Assembly (NCBI RefSeq): GCF_039592695.1
Contig: NZ_JBBUTK010000003.1
Span: 1 to 64,000, forward strand
Length of the DNA: 64,000 nt
Direction of reading: 5' to 3'
Origin: Flagellimonas_A sp039592695
GTDB taxonomy: Bacteria > Bacteroidota > Bacteroidia > Flavobacteriales > Flavobacteriaceae
Notes under the pieces: generated by a model
Database searches by the model: none
The model's input: the letters and a program-made list of their open reading frames with translations, nothing else
What the model was told of the DNA's origin: nothing
Translations under genes and position numbers: made by a program
Shown: in pieces, positions 51,070 through 60,077 of the stretch
Position numbering within the stretch: the stretch's first letter is position 1
Layout: each line of letters starts with the position of its first letter

Positions 51070-53685
51070 TTATTTTATATATTTTTTTGCCTCCTTTAAG
51101 GCCTCTTGAATGCCCGCCGGGTTTTTACCCCCTGCCGTGGCGAAAAAAGGCTGACCACCACCACCGCCCTGAATGTATTTACCCAACTCACGGACAATCG
51201 TGCCCGCATTCAACTCTTTTTCCCCCACCAAATTCTTTGAGATGTAGCAGGCCAACAGGGCCTTGCCCTCTTTCTCGGCCCCAAAGAGCAGAAACACATT
51301 TTCTTTGGTATTACCGATTTCAAAGGCGAGGTCTTTCATTCCACCTGCGTCCAAGTCCACTTTTTTAGCCAGAAAATTGATTCCGTTGACTTCTTCAAAT
51401 TCGTTGAGCAGATCACCCTTGAGGTTTTTGGCCTTGTCTTTCAACAAACTTTCTACCTGCTTTTTAAGTTGGGCATTTTCTTCTTGCAAAGCCGTGACGG
51501 CTTTCACAGGATCTTGTGATTTACCAAGTAGGTCTTTGATTTCAAACAGTTTACGGTTGTTCTCAAAGTAGAAGTCCTTCACGGCGTCAGAAGTGATGGC
51601 CTCGATACGACGGATACCGGCAGCCACCGCACCTTCAGAGACAATCTTGAAATGCCAGATATCACCTGTATTTTTTACATGGGTTCCCCCACACAGCTCG
51701 ATGGACTGCCCGAAGCGTACCGTTCGTACTGTATCGCCATACTTTTCACCGAAAAGGGCCATGGCCCCCTCGGCCAAGGCTTCTTTCATCGGTATGCTTC
51801 GTTGTTCTTGCAAAGGCAGTTGCCCTTCAATGCGCGCATTGACAAAATTCTCAACTTCCCGAAGCTGTTCAGTGGTCACTTTTGAAAAGTGCGAAAAATC
51901 GAAACGCAAATATTTTGAGTGTACCGCCGAGCCTTTCTGTTCTACATGGTCGCCCAAGATTTCACGAAGTGCCTGGTGCAGCAAATGGGTGGCCGTATGG
52001 TTGGCCGCAGTGCGCTGGCGTTGTTTTTTATCAACTACCGCTTTGAAAATTCCAGATTTTTCTTTGGGCAAACTTTCGGAAAAATGCACGATTTCGTTGT
52101 TTTCCCTTTTGGTATCAACGATATAGATGACATCACCATTCTGGGCTTCCAGATAGCCCTTATCGCCCACTTGCCCTCCACCTTCGGCATAAAATGGGGT
52201 CAGATTGAACACCATCTGATACTGTTCACCCTCTTTTTTGCTGGTGACCTTTCGATACTTTACCAATCGTATGTCGGCTTCCAACATGTCATAGCCCACA
52301 AATTCTTGCTCGGTGTCGGTCATGAGCACCGTCCAATCTGCTTTTGAGATTTCGGATGCCGAACGGGAGCGGTCTTTTTGTTCTTGCAGGGCCTTTTCAA
52401 ATCCTTCCACATCCAAATCATATCCTTTCTCTTCTAAAATCAAGGCTGTCAAATCAATGGGGAAGCCAAAAGTATCATACAATTCAAAGGCTTTTTGCCC
52501 ATCAATGGTTTTCGATTTTGCGGATTTGATGATGGAATCCAACAACACCAAGCCCTGTTCCAAAGTGCCCAAAAAGGAATGCTCTTCTTCTTTGATGACA
52601 TTCTCGATCAATTGATGCTGCTTTTTCAATTCGGGAAAAGCTGTGCCCATCTGCTCTCCCAACACGTTCACCAATCGATGGATAAACGGTTTGTTGGTAT
52701 CCAAAAACGTGAAGCCATAACGAATCGCGCGACGCAAAATGCGGCGAATGACATAACCCGCACCCGTATTGCTGGGCAGCTGCCCGTCTGCGATGCTAAA
52801 AGCTACAGCTCGAACATGATCGGCCACCACGCGAATGGCCACATCTGTCGCTTGGTCCTTTCCGTAGCGCTTGTTGGTGATGGTCTCAATCTCGCGAATG
52901 AGCGGTGTGAAAATATCGGTATCATAATTCGAATGTACCCCTTGAAGCACCATGCACAGGCGTTCAAAGCCCATGCCCGTATCGATATGCTTTTCAGGTA
53001 GGTCTTCAAGCTTTCCGTTGGCTTTGCGATTGTATTGTATGAAAACAAGGTTCCAGATTTCAACCACCAAGGGATGGTCTTGGTTGATCAATGAAGCTCC
53101 GATAACTTTCTTTCGTTCGGCATCCGGGCGAATATCCACATGAATTTCAGAGCAAGGTCCACAGGGGCCTTGGTCGCCCATTTCCCAGAAATTGTCCTTT
53201 TTGTCACCCATGATGATACGGTCTTCGGGCACGATGGCCTTCCAAAGATCAAAGGCTTCCTTGTCCATTTCGAGTTTGTCGGCATCGTCGCTTCCTTCAA
53301 ACACAGAAACATACAGTCGGTCTTTATTGATACCGTATACTTCGGTCAACAGCTCCCAGGCCCATGTGATGGCCTCTTTTTTAAAATAATCCCCAAAACT
53401 CCAATTGCCCAACATCTCGAACATGGTGTGGTGATAAGTATCCTTGCCCACCTCTTCGAGGTCATTGTGCTTGCCACTCACCCGAAGGCATTTTTGGGTA
53501 TCGGCCACCCGTTGGTGCTTTGGAGTGGAATTCCCCAAGAAAAATTCTTTGAACTGGTTCATGCCCGCATTGGTGAACATCAATGTTGGGTCGTCTTTGA
53601 TGACCATGGGGGCCGACGGAACGATTCTATGTTCTTTGGACTTAAAAAAGCTTAAAAACTGTTCTCTAACTTTTTGGGACGTCAT
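51070..53685 (-). CDS. alaS: alanyl-tRNA synthetase
   Basis: The 871-residue enzyme is close to the E. coli length. It has the class II core at the N-terminus (FLSFFKSKEHRIVPSAPMVIKDDPTLMFTNAGMNQFKEFFLG, RVADTQKCLRVSGKHNDLEEVG), an editing domain with AANHTATHLLHQALREIL (H-x-x-x-H) and SIELCGGTHVKNTGDI (Cys and His), and a C-terminal oligomerisation/C-Ala part ending in GGGGGQPFFATAGGK. It charges tRNA-Ala and clears mischarged Ser/Gly. Divergent from the M23 peptidase gene. Confidence 0.97.
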   Translation of the reverse strand: MTSQKVREQFLSFFKSKEHRIVPSAPMVIKDDPTLMFTNAGMNQFKEFFLGNSTPKHQRVADTQKCLRVSGKHNDLEEVGKDTYHHTMFEMLGNWSFGDYFKKEAITWAWELLTEVYGINKDRLYVSVFEGSDDADKLEMDKEAFDLWKAIVPEDRIIMGDKKDNFWEMGDQGPCGPCSEIHVDIRPDAERKKVIGASLINQDHPLVVEIWNLVFIQYNRKANGKLEDLPEKHIDTGMGFERLCMVLQGVHSNYDTDIFTPLIREIETITNKRYGKDQATDVAIRVVADHVRAVAFSIADGQLPSNTGAGYVIRRILRRAIRYGFTFLDTNKPFIHRLVNVLGEQMGTAFPELKKQHQLIENVIKEEEHSFLGTLEQGLVLLDSIIKSAKSKTIDGQKAFELYDTFGFPIDLTALILEEKGYDLDVEGFEKALQEQKDRSRSASEISKADWTVLMTDTEQEFVGYDMLEADIRLVKYRKVTSKKEGEQYQMVFNLTPFYAEGGGQVGDKGYLEAQNGDVIYIVDTKRENNEIVHFSESLPKEKSGIFKAVVDKKQRQRTAANHTATHLLHQALREILGDHVEQKGSAVHSKYLRFDFSHFSKVTTEQLREVENFVNARIEGQLPLQEQRSIPMKEALAEGAMALFGEKYGDTVRTVRFGQSIELCGGTHVKNTGDIWHFKIVSEGAVAAGIRRIEAITSDAVKDFYFENNRKLFEIKDLLGKSQDPVKAVTALQEENAQLKKQVESLLKDKAKNLKGDLLNEFEEVNGINFLAKKVDLDAGGMKDLAFEIGNTKENVFLLFGAEKEGKALLACYISKNLVGEKELNAGTIVRELGKYIQGGGGGQPFFATAGGKNPAGIQEALKEAKKYIK

Positions 53686-53735
53686 TTCGAAATTGATACT
53701 TTAAAGAATTTTAACAGTGCTTACAAAACAATTTT

Positions 53736-53743
53736 TATATTTG
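53736..53743 (+). promoter_or_regulatory. -7 element of the M23/MerR operon
   Basis: TATATTTG, a perfect TAnnTTTG box, lies 44 bp before the ATG at 53788 in the alaS/M23 divergent region. No exact -33 TTTG is seen at the expected spacing. Confidence 0.4.
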
Positions 53744-53787
53744 TTTGTTTCTGTTAAAAGAACGACCAAAAATAGGGAAATTCCCGC

Positions 53788-54765
53788 ATGTCTAAGGTAA
53801 AATACTATTACGATCCCGATACGCTGTCGTACCGGAAAATTGAGCAGAAGAAGTCGCGAAAATATCGCAACATTTTTTTCTTTTTGCTCAGTTCGGCCCT
53901 TTTTGGTTTCGTCGTCCTGACCATTTTGCTAAACACCAGTCTGGTCAATACTCCGAAAGAACTTTCATTGGAGCGCGAAGTGCGTAACTATGAACTGCAG
54001 TTTGAGATTTTGGATCGCAAAATGGGCCAGATGGAACAGGTTCTGGCCAATATCGAGGACCGTGACAATAATATTTATCGTTTGTATTTTGAGGCCAACC
54101 CAATACCTGAAGAGCAACGACGTGCCGGTTTTGGCGGGGTAAACCGTTACAAATCTTTGGAGGGCTTCAACAATTCTGAAATTATCATCGATGCGACAAA
54201 GCGATTGGACATCATTCAGAAACAAATGGTCATACAATCGAAATCATTGGATGAAATCGCCAAATTGGCCGAAGAGAAAGAAAAGCTGTTGGCTTCCATA
54301 CCCGCAATTCAACCCGTGAGCAATGAAAACCTGACCCGAATGGCCTCAGGTTTCGGGTGGCGCTCCGACCCTTTTACCAAGGCACGAAAAATGCATTGGG
54401 GCATGGACTTTACCGCACCACGCGGTACGCCCATCTATGCAACAGGCAATGGCAAGGTGACCCGTGCCGACAATCGCTCTTCGGGCTATGGCAAGCACAT
54501 CAGAATAGAACATGGTTACGGCTATATGACCCTGTACGCGCATTTGAGCAAGTACAATGTCACTGTGGGTCAAAAAGTGCAACGAGGTGACTTGATTGGT
54601 TTTGTGGGCAATACAGGTCGTTCAGAGGCACCCCATCTACATTATGAAGTTTGGAAAGATGATGAAAAAATCAACCCCATCAATTTCTACTACGGCAGTT
54701 TAACGGCTGATGAATTCGAAAGCATGCTCAAGTTTGCCAACCAAGAGAACCAATCGCTTGACTGA
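53788..54765 (+). CDS. M23-family peptidoglycan endopeptidase
   Basis: The 325-residue membrane-anchored protein has one N-terminal helix (NIFFFLLSSALFGFVVLTILL, ~29-49), a coiled-coil region (~58-190) and a C-terminal LytM/M23 domain (~200-305): HWGMDFTAPRGTPIYATGNG with zinc ligands His and Asp, and HLHYEVWKD with the second His pair. It should cut peptide cross-links or, with its coiled coil, regulate septal hydrolysis. Its stop overlaps the next start by 1 bp (TGATG), so it forms an operon with the MerR gene. Confidence 0.92.
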   Translation: MSKVKYYYDPDTLSYRKIEQKKSRKYRNIFFFLLSSALFGFVVLTILLNTSLVNTPKELSLEREVRNYELQFEILDRKMGQMEQVLANIEDRDNNIYRLYFEANPIPEEQRRAGFGGVNRYKSLEGFNNSEIIIDATKRLDIIQKQMVIQSKSLDEIAKLAEEKEKLLASIPAIQPVSNENLTRMASGFGWRSDPFTKARKMHWGMDFTAPRGTPIYATGNGKVTRADNRSSGYGKHIRIEHGYGYMTLYAHLSKYNVTVGQKVQRGDLIGFVGNTGRSEAPHLHYEVWKDDEKINPINFYYGSLTADEFESMLKFANQENQSLD

Positions 54766-55094
54766 TGCACGTAGAACTTCCTGAAAAACGATATTACGGT
54801 ATTGGCGAAGTGGCCAAGGCCTTTGGGGTCAATACCTCATTGATTCGTTTTTGGGAAAAGGAATTTGATGTACTGCAGCCCAAAAAGAATGCCAAGGGCA
54901 ACCGTAAGTTCACTCCCGAAGACATAAAAAACCTGCAATTGATCTATCATTTGGTCAAAGAGCGAGGGTTTACGCTCGAGGGCGCCAAAATCCATCTGAA
55001 AGAAGAAAAGCACAAGACATTGTCAAACTTTGAGATTATTGAAAAGCTCCAAAAAATAAAGTCAGAGCTCCAAAAAATAAAGGAACAACTTTAA
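54765..55094 (+). CDS. MerR-family transcription regulator
   Basis: The 109-residue protein has a winged helix at residues ~6-75: YYGIGEVAKAFGVNTSLIRFWEKEFDVLQPKKNAKGNRKFTPEDI. A coiled coil follows (IIEKLQKIKSELQKIKEQL) with no effector domain and no Cys cluster. Such short MerR proteins are common next to M23 genes in flavobacteria. The start codon overlaps the M23 stop. Target unknown. Confidence 0.9.
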   Translation: MHVELPEKRYYGIGEVAKAFGVNTSLIRFWEKEFDVLQPKKNAKGNRKFTPEDIKNLQLIYHLVKERGFTLEGAKIHLKEEKHKTLSNFEIIEKLQKIKSELQKIKEQL

Positions 55095-55163
55095 ACTGAT
55101 GTAACAATAGCTGCCTGTCAGCTACTTATCTTACAACCACAATAAACACTAAATCACACGAAA

Positions 55164-55763
55164 ATGAAAAAATGGCTAATTCCAGTAATCATTCTTGCTG
55201 TTATTGCATTTGCCCTTTACCAATGGGGAGTTGGGTTCAACAACAAAGCGGTTGAACTTGAGGCAGATGCAAAGACTGCCTGGTCGAATGTTGAAAGTTC
55301 GTACCAACGGCGTAACGACCTCATCGGCAATTTGGTCAAGACCGTTCAGGGGGCCGCAGATTTTGAACGCGAAACCTTGACAGAGGTCATCGAAGCGCGT
55401 TCAAAGGCAACCGCAACGACCATTGATGCCAATAATATCACGGCAGATCAGTTGGCCCAATTTCAACAGGCCCAGACAGGTCTTTCTTCCGCCCTTTCAC
55501 GGCTTTTGGTCACGGTAGAACGATACCCAGAACTGAAGGCAAACCAAAACTTTTTGGAACTGCAATCACAATTAGAGGGCACCGAAAACCGCATCAATGT
55601 GGCCCGTGACCGTTACAATGAGGCGGTGAACAAATACGATATCCATACGACCAAATTTCCCGGGAAACTACTCGCCGGTCTTTTCGGTTTTGAGGAAATG
55701 CCACGCTATAAAGCAGACCCCGGTTCTGAAAATGCCCCTGACGTAAACTTTGAATTTGATTGA
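55164..55763 (+). CDS. LemA-family protein
   Basis: The 199-residue product has an N-terminal membrane helix (LIPVIILAVIAFALYQWGVGF) and the LemA helical bundle: KTAWSNVESSYQRRNDLIGNLVKTVQG, LTEVIEARSKA, YPELKANQNFLELQSQLEGTENRINVARDRYNEAVNKYD, and the C-terminal FPGKLLAGLFGFEEMPRYKADPGSENAP. The family is conserved but its function is open. It is followed at once by two TPM-domain genes, the usual LemA-TPM cluster. Confidence 0.94.
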   Translation: MKKWLIPVIILAVIAFALYQWGVGFNNKAVELEADAKTAWSNVESSYQRRNDLIGNLVKTVQGAADFERETLTEVIEARSKATATTIDANNITADQLAQFQQAQTGLSSALSRLLVTVERYPELKANQNFLELQSQLEGTENRINVARDRYNEAVNKYDIHTTKFPGKLLAGLFGFEEMPRYKADPGSENAPDVNFEFD

Positions 55764-55765
55764 TC

Positions 55766-56203
55766 ATGTCAGAAGTCGAGGCATTTTTGACCGCCAAAGA
55801 AGAGCAAGAAATTGTCGATGCCATTCTTAAGGCAGAAAAAAACACGTCTGGCGAAATTCGGGTGCACATTGAGCCTTCGGCCAAAATTGACCATTTCAGC
55901 CGTGCCCAACAGGTGTTCCATTTTTTGAAGATGGACAATACAAAGGATGAAAACGGCGTACTCATCTACGTGGCGGTACACGACCATAAGTTTGTGATTT
56001 ATGGGGATAAGGGCATCGACAAAGCTGTGCCAAAAGGTTTTTGGGACAGTACCCGTGATGTCATGCAAAAACACTTCAAAAAAGGTGATTTCAAAACGGG
56101 AATCGTCGAAGGTATATTGAAAGCTGGAAAAGAACTGGAAGCCCATTTTCCATGGGACCATGGTGATATCAATGAATTGAGCGATGCAGTTTCTAAAGGA
56201 TGA
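55766..56203 (+). CDS. TPM-domain protein, short paralogue
   Basis: The product is 145 residues from the ATG at 55766, 2 bp after the lemA stop. TPM-domain text: FLTAKEEQEIVDAILKAEKNTSGEIRVHIEP, NGVLIYVAVHDHKFVIYGDKGIDKAVPKGFWD, FKTGIVEGILKAGKELEAHFP. No signal peptide or membrane helix, so cytoplasmic or membrane-associated through partners. Repeat fragment R5 starts directly after its stop codon. Confidence 0.9.
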   Translation: MSEVEAFLTAKEEQEIVDAILKAEKNTSGEIRVHIEPSAKIDHFSRAQQVFHFLKMDNTKDENGVLIYVAVHDHKFVIYGDKGIDKAVPKGFWDSTRDVMQKHFKKGDFKTGIVEGILKAGKELEAHFPWDHGDINELSDAVSKG

Positions 56204-56267
56204 GCCTCCCCTAACCCCTTCATGTGGGAGAAGGCCTCCCTTAACCCCTCCAAAGGAGGGGAATTCC
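56204..56267 (+). repeat. dispersed CCCCTCC/GGAGGGG repeat, R5
   Basis: 64 bp with two partial units of CCTCCC-TTAACCCCT; the second holds the hairpin CCCCTCC AAA GGAGGGG (56246-56262). This kind of intergenic sequence is common in Bacteroidota. It resembles the outer arm of R4 (CTCCC...GGGGAG) but lacks the side hairpins. It begins at the base after the short TPM gene and ends 27 bp before the probable start of the next. Confidence 0.65.
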
Positions 56268-56294
56268 CATGTTGACACATCAATATGGCAATGC

Positions 56295-57074
56295 ATGTTT
56301 CTGATTTCATTCTTTCTTATTTCCCATTTTGGTTGGGCCCAGTTTGACATTCCTCCCAAGCCCGAAAAAGAAACCAGTGTCTATGATTATGTGAATCTGC
56401 TTTCCACTTCGGAAAAAACAGCGTTGGAGCAGAAATTGATTGGTTACGCTGATAGCACCTCAACCCAAATTGTGACTGCGATCATCAGTTCCACCGAAGG
56501 TGAGAACATCAATTATCTAGGTGCACAATGGGGTCAAAAATGGGGCATTGGCCAAGCAGACAAAGACAATGGTATTCTAATTCTCTTGGCAAAAGATGAC
56601 CGCCGTATCGCCATCAACACAGGTTATGGCGTTGAGGGATCGTTGACCGATGCCATGAGCAAGCGCATTATTGAAACGGTCATCATTCCCGAATTCAAAC
56701 AAGGCGACTATTACGGTGGATTGGATGCTGGGGCCGACGCCATTTTTCAAGTGCTCAATGGCGAATTTAAGGAAGAACGCACTTTTGGCGACGAACAGGG
56801 CTTTCCCTTGCGGTCATTGTTGCCCTTCATCATCTTTTTTGTCATTTTAATCATACTCTCACGCCGTAGAAACCGAGGTGGTAAAGGAAACAATCGCGGT
56901 GGCCGAGGGGGTCGTGCACCCAGCATTTGGGACATCATTATTCTCAGCAATATGGGCCGAAGCAGCGGTTCAGGTGGCGGCTTCGGTGGCGGCGGAAGCT
57001 TTGGCGGTGGTGGTTTTGGTGGTGGTTTCGGCGGCGGAGGTTTTGGCGGTGGCGGTGCTTCTGGGGGTTGGTAG
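56295..57074 (+). CDS. secreted/membrane TPM-domain protein with Gly-rich tail
   Basis: The product is 259 residues if it starts at the ATG at 56295 (MFLISFFLISHFGWA, then Q), which gives a signal peptide without the usual basic start. The frame stays open back to 56184 through repeat R5. The TPM domain (~25-155) has VYDYVNLLSTSEKTALEQKL, VTAIISSTEGENINYLGAQWGQKWGIG, NGILILLAKDDRRIAINTGYGVEGSLTDA. A membrane helix (LLPFIIFFVILIILS) and a tail of GGGFGGGG units follow. Typical partner of LemA. Confidence 0.87.
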   Translation: MFLISFFLISHFGWAQFDIPPKPEKETSVYDYVNLLSTSEKTALEQKLIGYADSTSTQIVTAIISSTEGENINYLGAQWGQKWGIGQADKDNGILILLAKDDRRIAINTGYGVEGSLTDAMSKRIIETVIIPEFKQGDYYGGLDAGADAIFQVLNGEFKEERTFGDEQGFPLRSLLPFIIFFVILIILSRRRNRGGKGNNRGGRGGRAPSIWDIIILSNMGRSSGSGGGFGGGGSFGGGGFGGGFGGGGFGGGGASGGW

Positions 57075-57172
57075 CATTTAGACGTAAGATTCTTGACATG
57101 AGACCGCTACGCTCTTTGACCGAGATTGTTAAAGCAACCATTCCCATAAATATCATCTTACCAAAAAGATTC

Positions 57173-57634
57173 ATGTCAATAAAAAAACTGCTCTTTTTAA
57201 TTTTTTCGATTTTCCTATTTAATGGCTGTATTGGGGAAGTCAGTGATGATTTCGACTGCAGTGCAGTATCCTGCATAGGACCTCCTGTTTTTATCATTGA
57301 GGTTATTCAGAATGATGAAAATGTTATTGAAAATGACATCTATTCGTTAGAAAACATTACAATCTCAGGAGATAGTTCAGATGATTTTGACATCAGTATC
57401 TATGACCCAAATTCAGATTCTATTCCAAGGCTTTTGATACAAAACAATCAATGGAAGGTTGGCGTTATCGAATTCAACCTCAATTTCTCTGCGGATTTCA
57501 CTTTTCAGTTCAATACAGAAATCGGTTTATCTACTGGTCAGTGCTGTGGCGGCATACCCAGACTAGAATCTTTACAAATTGATGGGCAAACCCGAGAACC
57601 TATTGATGGGATTTATACTCTAATTTTAGAGTAA
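57173..57634 (+). CDS. small lipoprotein of unknown function
   Basis: The 153-residue lipoprotein (MSIKKLLFLIFSIFLFNGC, Cys19) has several Cys (FDCSAVSCIGPP, TGQCCGGIP) and a beta-rich body (NITISGDSSDDFDISIYDPN, VIEFNLNFSADFTFQFN). Longer in-frame readings run back into the Gly-rich tail of the TPM gene and are artefacts. Its stop codon abuts that of the convergent next gene without any spacer. Confidence 0.72.
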   Translation: MSIKKLLFLIFSIFLFNGCIGEVSDDFDCSAVSCIGPPVFIIEVIQNDENVIENDIYSLENITISGDSSDDFDISIYDPNSDSIPRLLIQNNQWKVGVIEFNLNFSADFTFQFNTEIGLSTGQCCGGIPRLESLQIDGQTREPIDGIYTLILE

Positions 57635-58054
57635 CTAGTTTTCCATAGTGGGCTTTCTATAGAAAATCTTGTTGACGATTTTCCACTCTCCATCAATCTT
57701 GAGCAGGTTCATAAAATCAATAAAGGAGAAGTCGGGATACTCAATTTCCAGACGGGCATTGGCAGCATGGCCTGATACGGTGATATTGGCTATTCGTGTT
57801 TGTCTGTTTTGTTTGGGCTTACTGGCATCCATCCTTGAGAAAAACTCCAAGGCATTCACCTCTTTATAGCCTTCATCAGTAATATATTTCATGGTGGCGT
57901 TTTCGTGAAATGCTTTTTTGAGCGTTTCGAAATCATTGTTGGTGCCACCATCGAGATAATAATTTACAGTCTGCGCGACCATTTCATAGTCTGATTTTTG
58001 GGCATTGATGATAAATGTGGAAAGAGAAAGCAGTAACACGACTGTCCGTTTCAT
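57635..58054 (-). CDS. secreted NTF2-like (SnoaL/lumazine-binding type) protein
   Basis: The 139-residue protein has a signal peptide (MKRTVVLLLSLSTFIINA, then Q) and a single NTF2-like fold: YEMVAQTVNYYLDGGTNNDFETLKKAFHENATMKYI, then ARLEIEYPDFSFIDFMNLLKIDGEWKIVNKIFYRK. This is the putative lumazine-binding (PF12893-like) subgroup. No reaction can be assigned. Confidence 0.85.
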   Translation of the reverse strand: MKRTVVLLLSLSTFIINAQKSDYEMVAQTVNYYLDGGTNNDFETLKKAFHENATMKYITDEGYKEVNALEFFSRMDASKPKQNRQTRIANITVSGHAANARLEIEYPDFSFIDFMNLLKIDGEWKIVNKIFYRKPTMEN

Positions 58055-58126
58055 GATTGATTGATTTTGGTTGTTCTTAAAGGTATGGAACTGCCTGAAT
58101 GAAGGGTATTAAAGAAATGGTAAAAT

Positions 58127-59428
58127 CTATTTCTTCCGAATAAAAATAGTAACGGGCACCCCGGTAAAATCAAAGTTTTCACGCAGTTTGTTCTCTAAAA
58201 ACCGTTTATAGGGGTCACGAACGTACTGTGGCAGGTTACAGAAAAAAGCAAATTGGGGGTAGGGTGTCGGCAGTTGTGTACAGAATTTAATTTTTACATA
58301 TTTGCCCTTATACGATGGTGGTGGTGTCTTTTCAATGATGGGCAGCATCACATCGTTCAATTTTCGGGTCACCACTTTTTTTGAACGGTTTTGATATACT
58401 TCGACGGCTGTTTCAATAGCCTTATAAATGCGTTGTTTGGTCAATACTGAAATAAAGAGGATGGGCACGTCAACAAAAGGTTCCATCGCCTCTTTGATTT
58501 TTTTCGTGTAATCACGCACCGTGTTCGTTTCTTTTTCGACCAAATCCCATTTATTGACCAGAATGACAATACCCTTGTTATTGCGTTGGGCCAGCCAAAA
58601 AATATTCTGTACCTGACCGTCAAAGCCGCGAGTGGCATCCAACAACAACAAACAGACGTCACAATGCTCAATGGCCCTGATGGAGCGCATCACGGAATAA
58701 AATTCCAAATCTTCCTTGACCTTGGCCTTTCTGCGAATACCAGCAGTATCGACCAGATTGAATTCAAAGCCAAAACGGTTGTATTTGGTATCGATACTGT
58801 CGCGGGTCGTTCCGGCAATATCGGTTACGATATACCGCTCTTCACCGATCAAGGCATTGATGAAGGAAGATTTTCCGGCATTCGGTCGGCCAACCACCGC
58901 AAATCTTGGTAGCTCGCTTTCTTCTTCCTCGATTTCAGGTAGCACTTGGACCAAGGCATCCAACAATTCGCCGGTACCACTGCCGTTGATGCTTGAGATG
59001 GTGAAATAATCGCCAAGTCCCAGACCATAAAACTCCACCGCATCAGCCGCTCTTTGGGCATTGTCCACTTTGTTGACAGCCAAAAAAATAGGCTTATCCA
59101 CACGGCGCAATAATTTGGCGACATCCTCATCCATTCCCGTAACGCCAGATTCCACATCGACCATAAAAATAATGGCATCGGCTTCCTCAATGGCCAATTC
59201 TACCTGTTTATCTATTTCTTGTTCAAAAATATCATCGCTGCCCACGACATAGCCTCCCGTGTCAACCAGTGAAAATTCCTTGCCGTTCCAATCACTTTTA
59301 CCGTAGTGACGATCCCGGGTCACCCCACTAACGGCATCAACAATGGCCTCGCGACGTTGGATCAAACGATTGAAAAAAGTCGATTTGCCCACGTTGGGCC
59401 TTCCCACAATGGCAACAATGCCTCCCAT
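58127..59428 (-). CDS. der: ribosome-biogenesis GTPase Der (EngA)
   Basis: The 433-residue GTPase has two consecutive G domains: GRPNVGKSTF ... DTGG ... NKVD (residues ~8-125) and GRPNAGKSSF ... DTAG ... NKWD (~178-300), followed by a KH-like domain (PPPSYKGKYVKIKFCTQ). It acts in 50S subunit assembly. The start is the ATG at 59428; a TACTTTTG promoter box at 59444-59451 excludes the longer in-frame start at 59455. Confidence 0.97.
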   Translation of the reverse strand: MGGIVAIVGRPNVGKSTFFNRLIQRREAIVDAVSGVTRDRHYGKSDWNGKEFSLVDTGGYVVGSDDIFEQEIDKQVELAIEEADAIIFMVDVESGVTGMDEDVAKLLRRVDKPIFLAVNKVDNAQRAADAVEFYGLGLGDYFTISSINGSGTGELLDALVQVLPEIEEEESELPRFAVVGRPNAGKSSFINALIGEERYIVTDIAGTTRDSIDTKYNRFGFEFNLVDTAGIRRKAKVKEDLEFYSVMRSIRAIEHCDVCLLLLDATRGFDGQVQNIFWLAQRNNKGIVILVNKWDLVEKETNTVRDYTKKIKEAMEPFVDVPILFISVLTKQRIYKAIETAVEVYQNRSKKVVTRKLNDVMLPIIEKTPPPSYKGKYVKIKFCTQLPTPYPQFAFFCNLPQYVRDPYKRFLENKLRENFDFTGVPVTIFIRKK

Positions 59429-59443
59429 GCTCTGAAATTTTGG

Positions 59444-59451
59444 CAAAAGTA
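59444..59451 (-). promoter_or_regulatory. -7 element of der
   Basis: TACTTTTG on the minus strand matches TAnnTTTG and ends 15 nt before the der ATG, predicting a leader of roughly 9 nt. Confidence 0.45.
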
Positions 59452-59502
59452 GCATTATTGTTACGAAAAATGGATATCTTTTTATGACCTAATGACCAAT
59501 GA

Positions 59503-60009
59503 ATGAGTGAGCTTACCAATGAAATTGTGCTACGGCCAAGGTTTAAAATTGACGTACTATCTGATTTGGATACGTTAAAGGCAGTTTTTGATGTCAAGCC
59601 CAAAAAACCGTTTACAATCAAAAGGATCGATGAGCACGTCTATTTGAGGTTTGTCAAAGAACGTACGAGCTTTTGGTCACCGCAACTGCATTTGGAACTC
59701 ACCTCATTTGAAAAAGGAAAAAGCACCATTCACGGGGTATTTGGGCCCAACCCCACACTTTGGACCTTTTTTATGTTTTTGCATTTTGGTGTGGCGACCT
59801 TGTTCATCATTCTTGGGATTTTTGCCTATTCCAAATACAGTTTGGGACACGACATTACGATGATGTGGATTGGGATGGGTTTTTTGGTCATTATTTGGTT
59901 TGTGCTTTATGCCTTTGGAAGATTGGGAAAGTCTAAAGGAAAATCCCAAATGGCTGAGCTCAACGCCTATCTATACGAATTGGTACGTCACTTGCCCATC
60001 ACCAAATAA
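59503..60009 (+). CDS. two-helix membrane protein of unknown function
   Basis: The 168-residue protein has a soluble N-terminal part (~1-80, with an alternating beta pattern, FTIKRIDEHVYLRF), two membrane helices (FFMFLHFGVATLFIILGIFAY and MMWIGMGFLVIIWFVLYAFG) and a short C-terminal helix (MAELNAYLYELVRHLP). Both long ends face the same side. No family recognised. Divergent from der. Confidence 0.68.
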   Translation: MSELTNEIVLRPRFKIDVLSDLDTLKAVFDVKPKKPFTIKRIDEHVYLRFVKERTSFWSPQLHLELTSFEKGKSTIHGVFGPNPTLWTFFMFLHFGVATLFIILGIFAYSKYSLGHDITMMWIGMGFLVIIWFVLYAFGRLGKSKGKSQMAELNAYLYELVRHLPITK

Positions 60010-60077
60010 AGAACCAAGCCGAATCTCATTTTAAGATAAGGCGAATGCTTTTGCTGAAAATTGATTGCCAGTGCTTA

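Noticed and set aside
56927..57172. Arg/Trp-rich N-terminal extension of the small lipoprotein
   Set aside because: It is a shifted reading of the Gly-rich tail of the TPM gene; the lipoprotein signal at 57173 is the real start.
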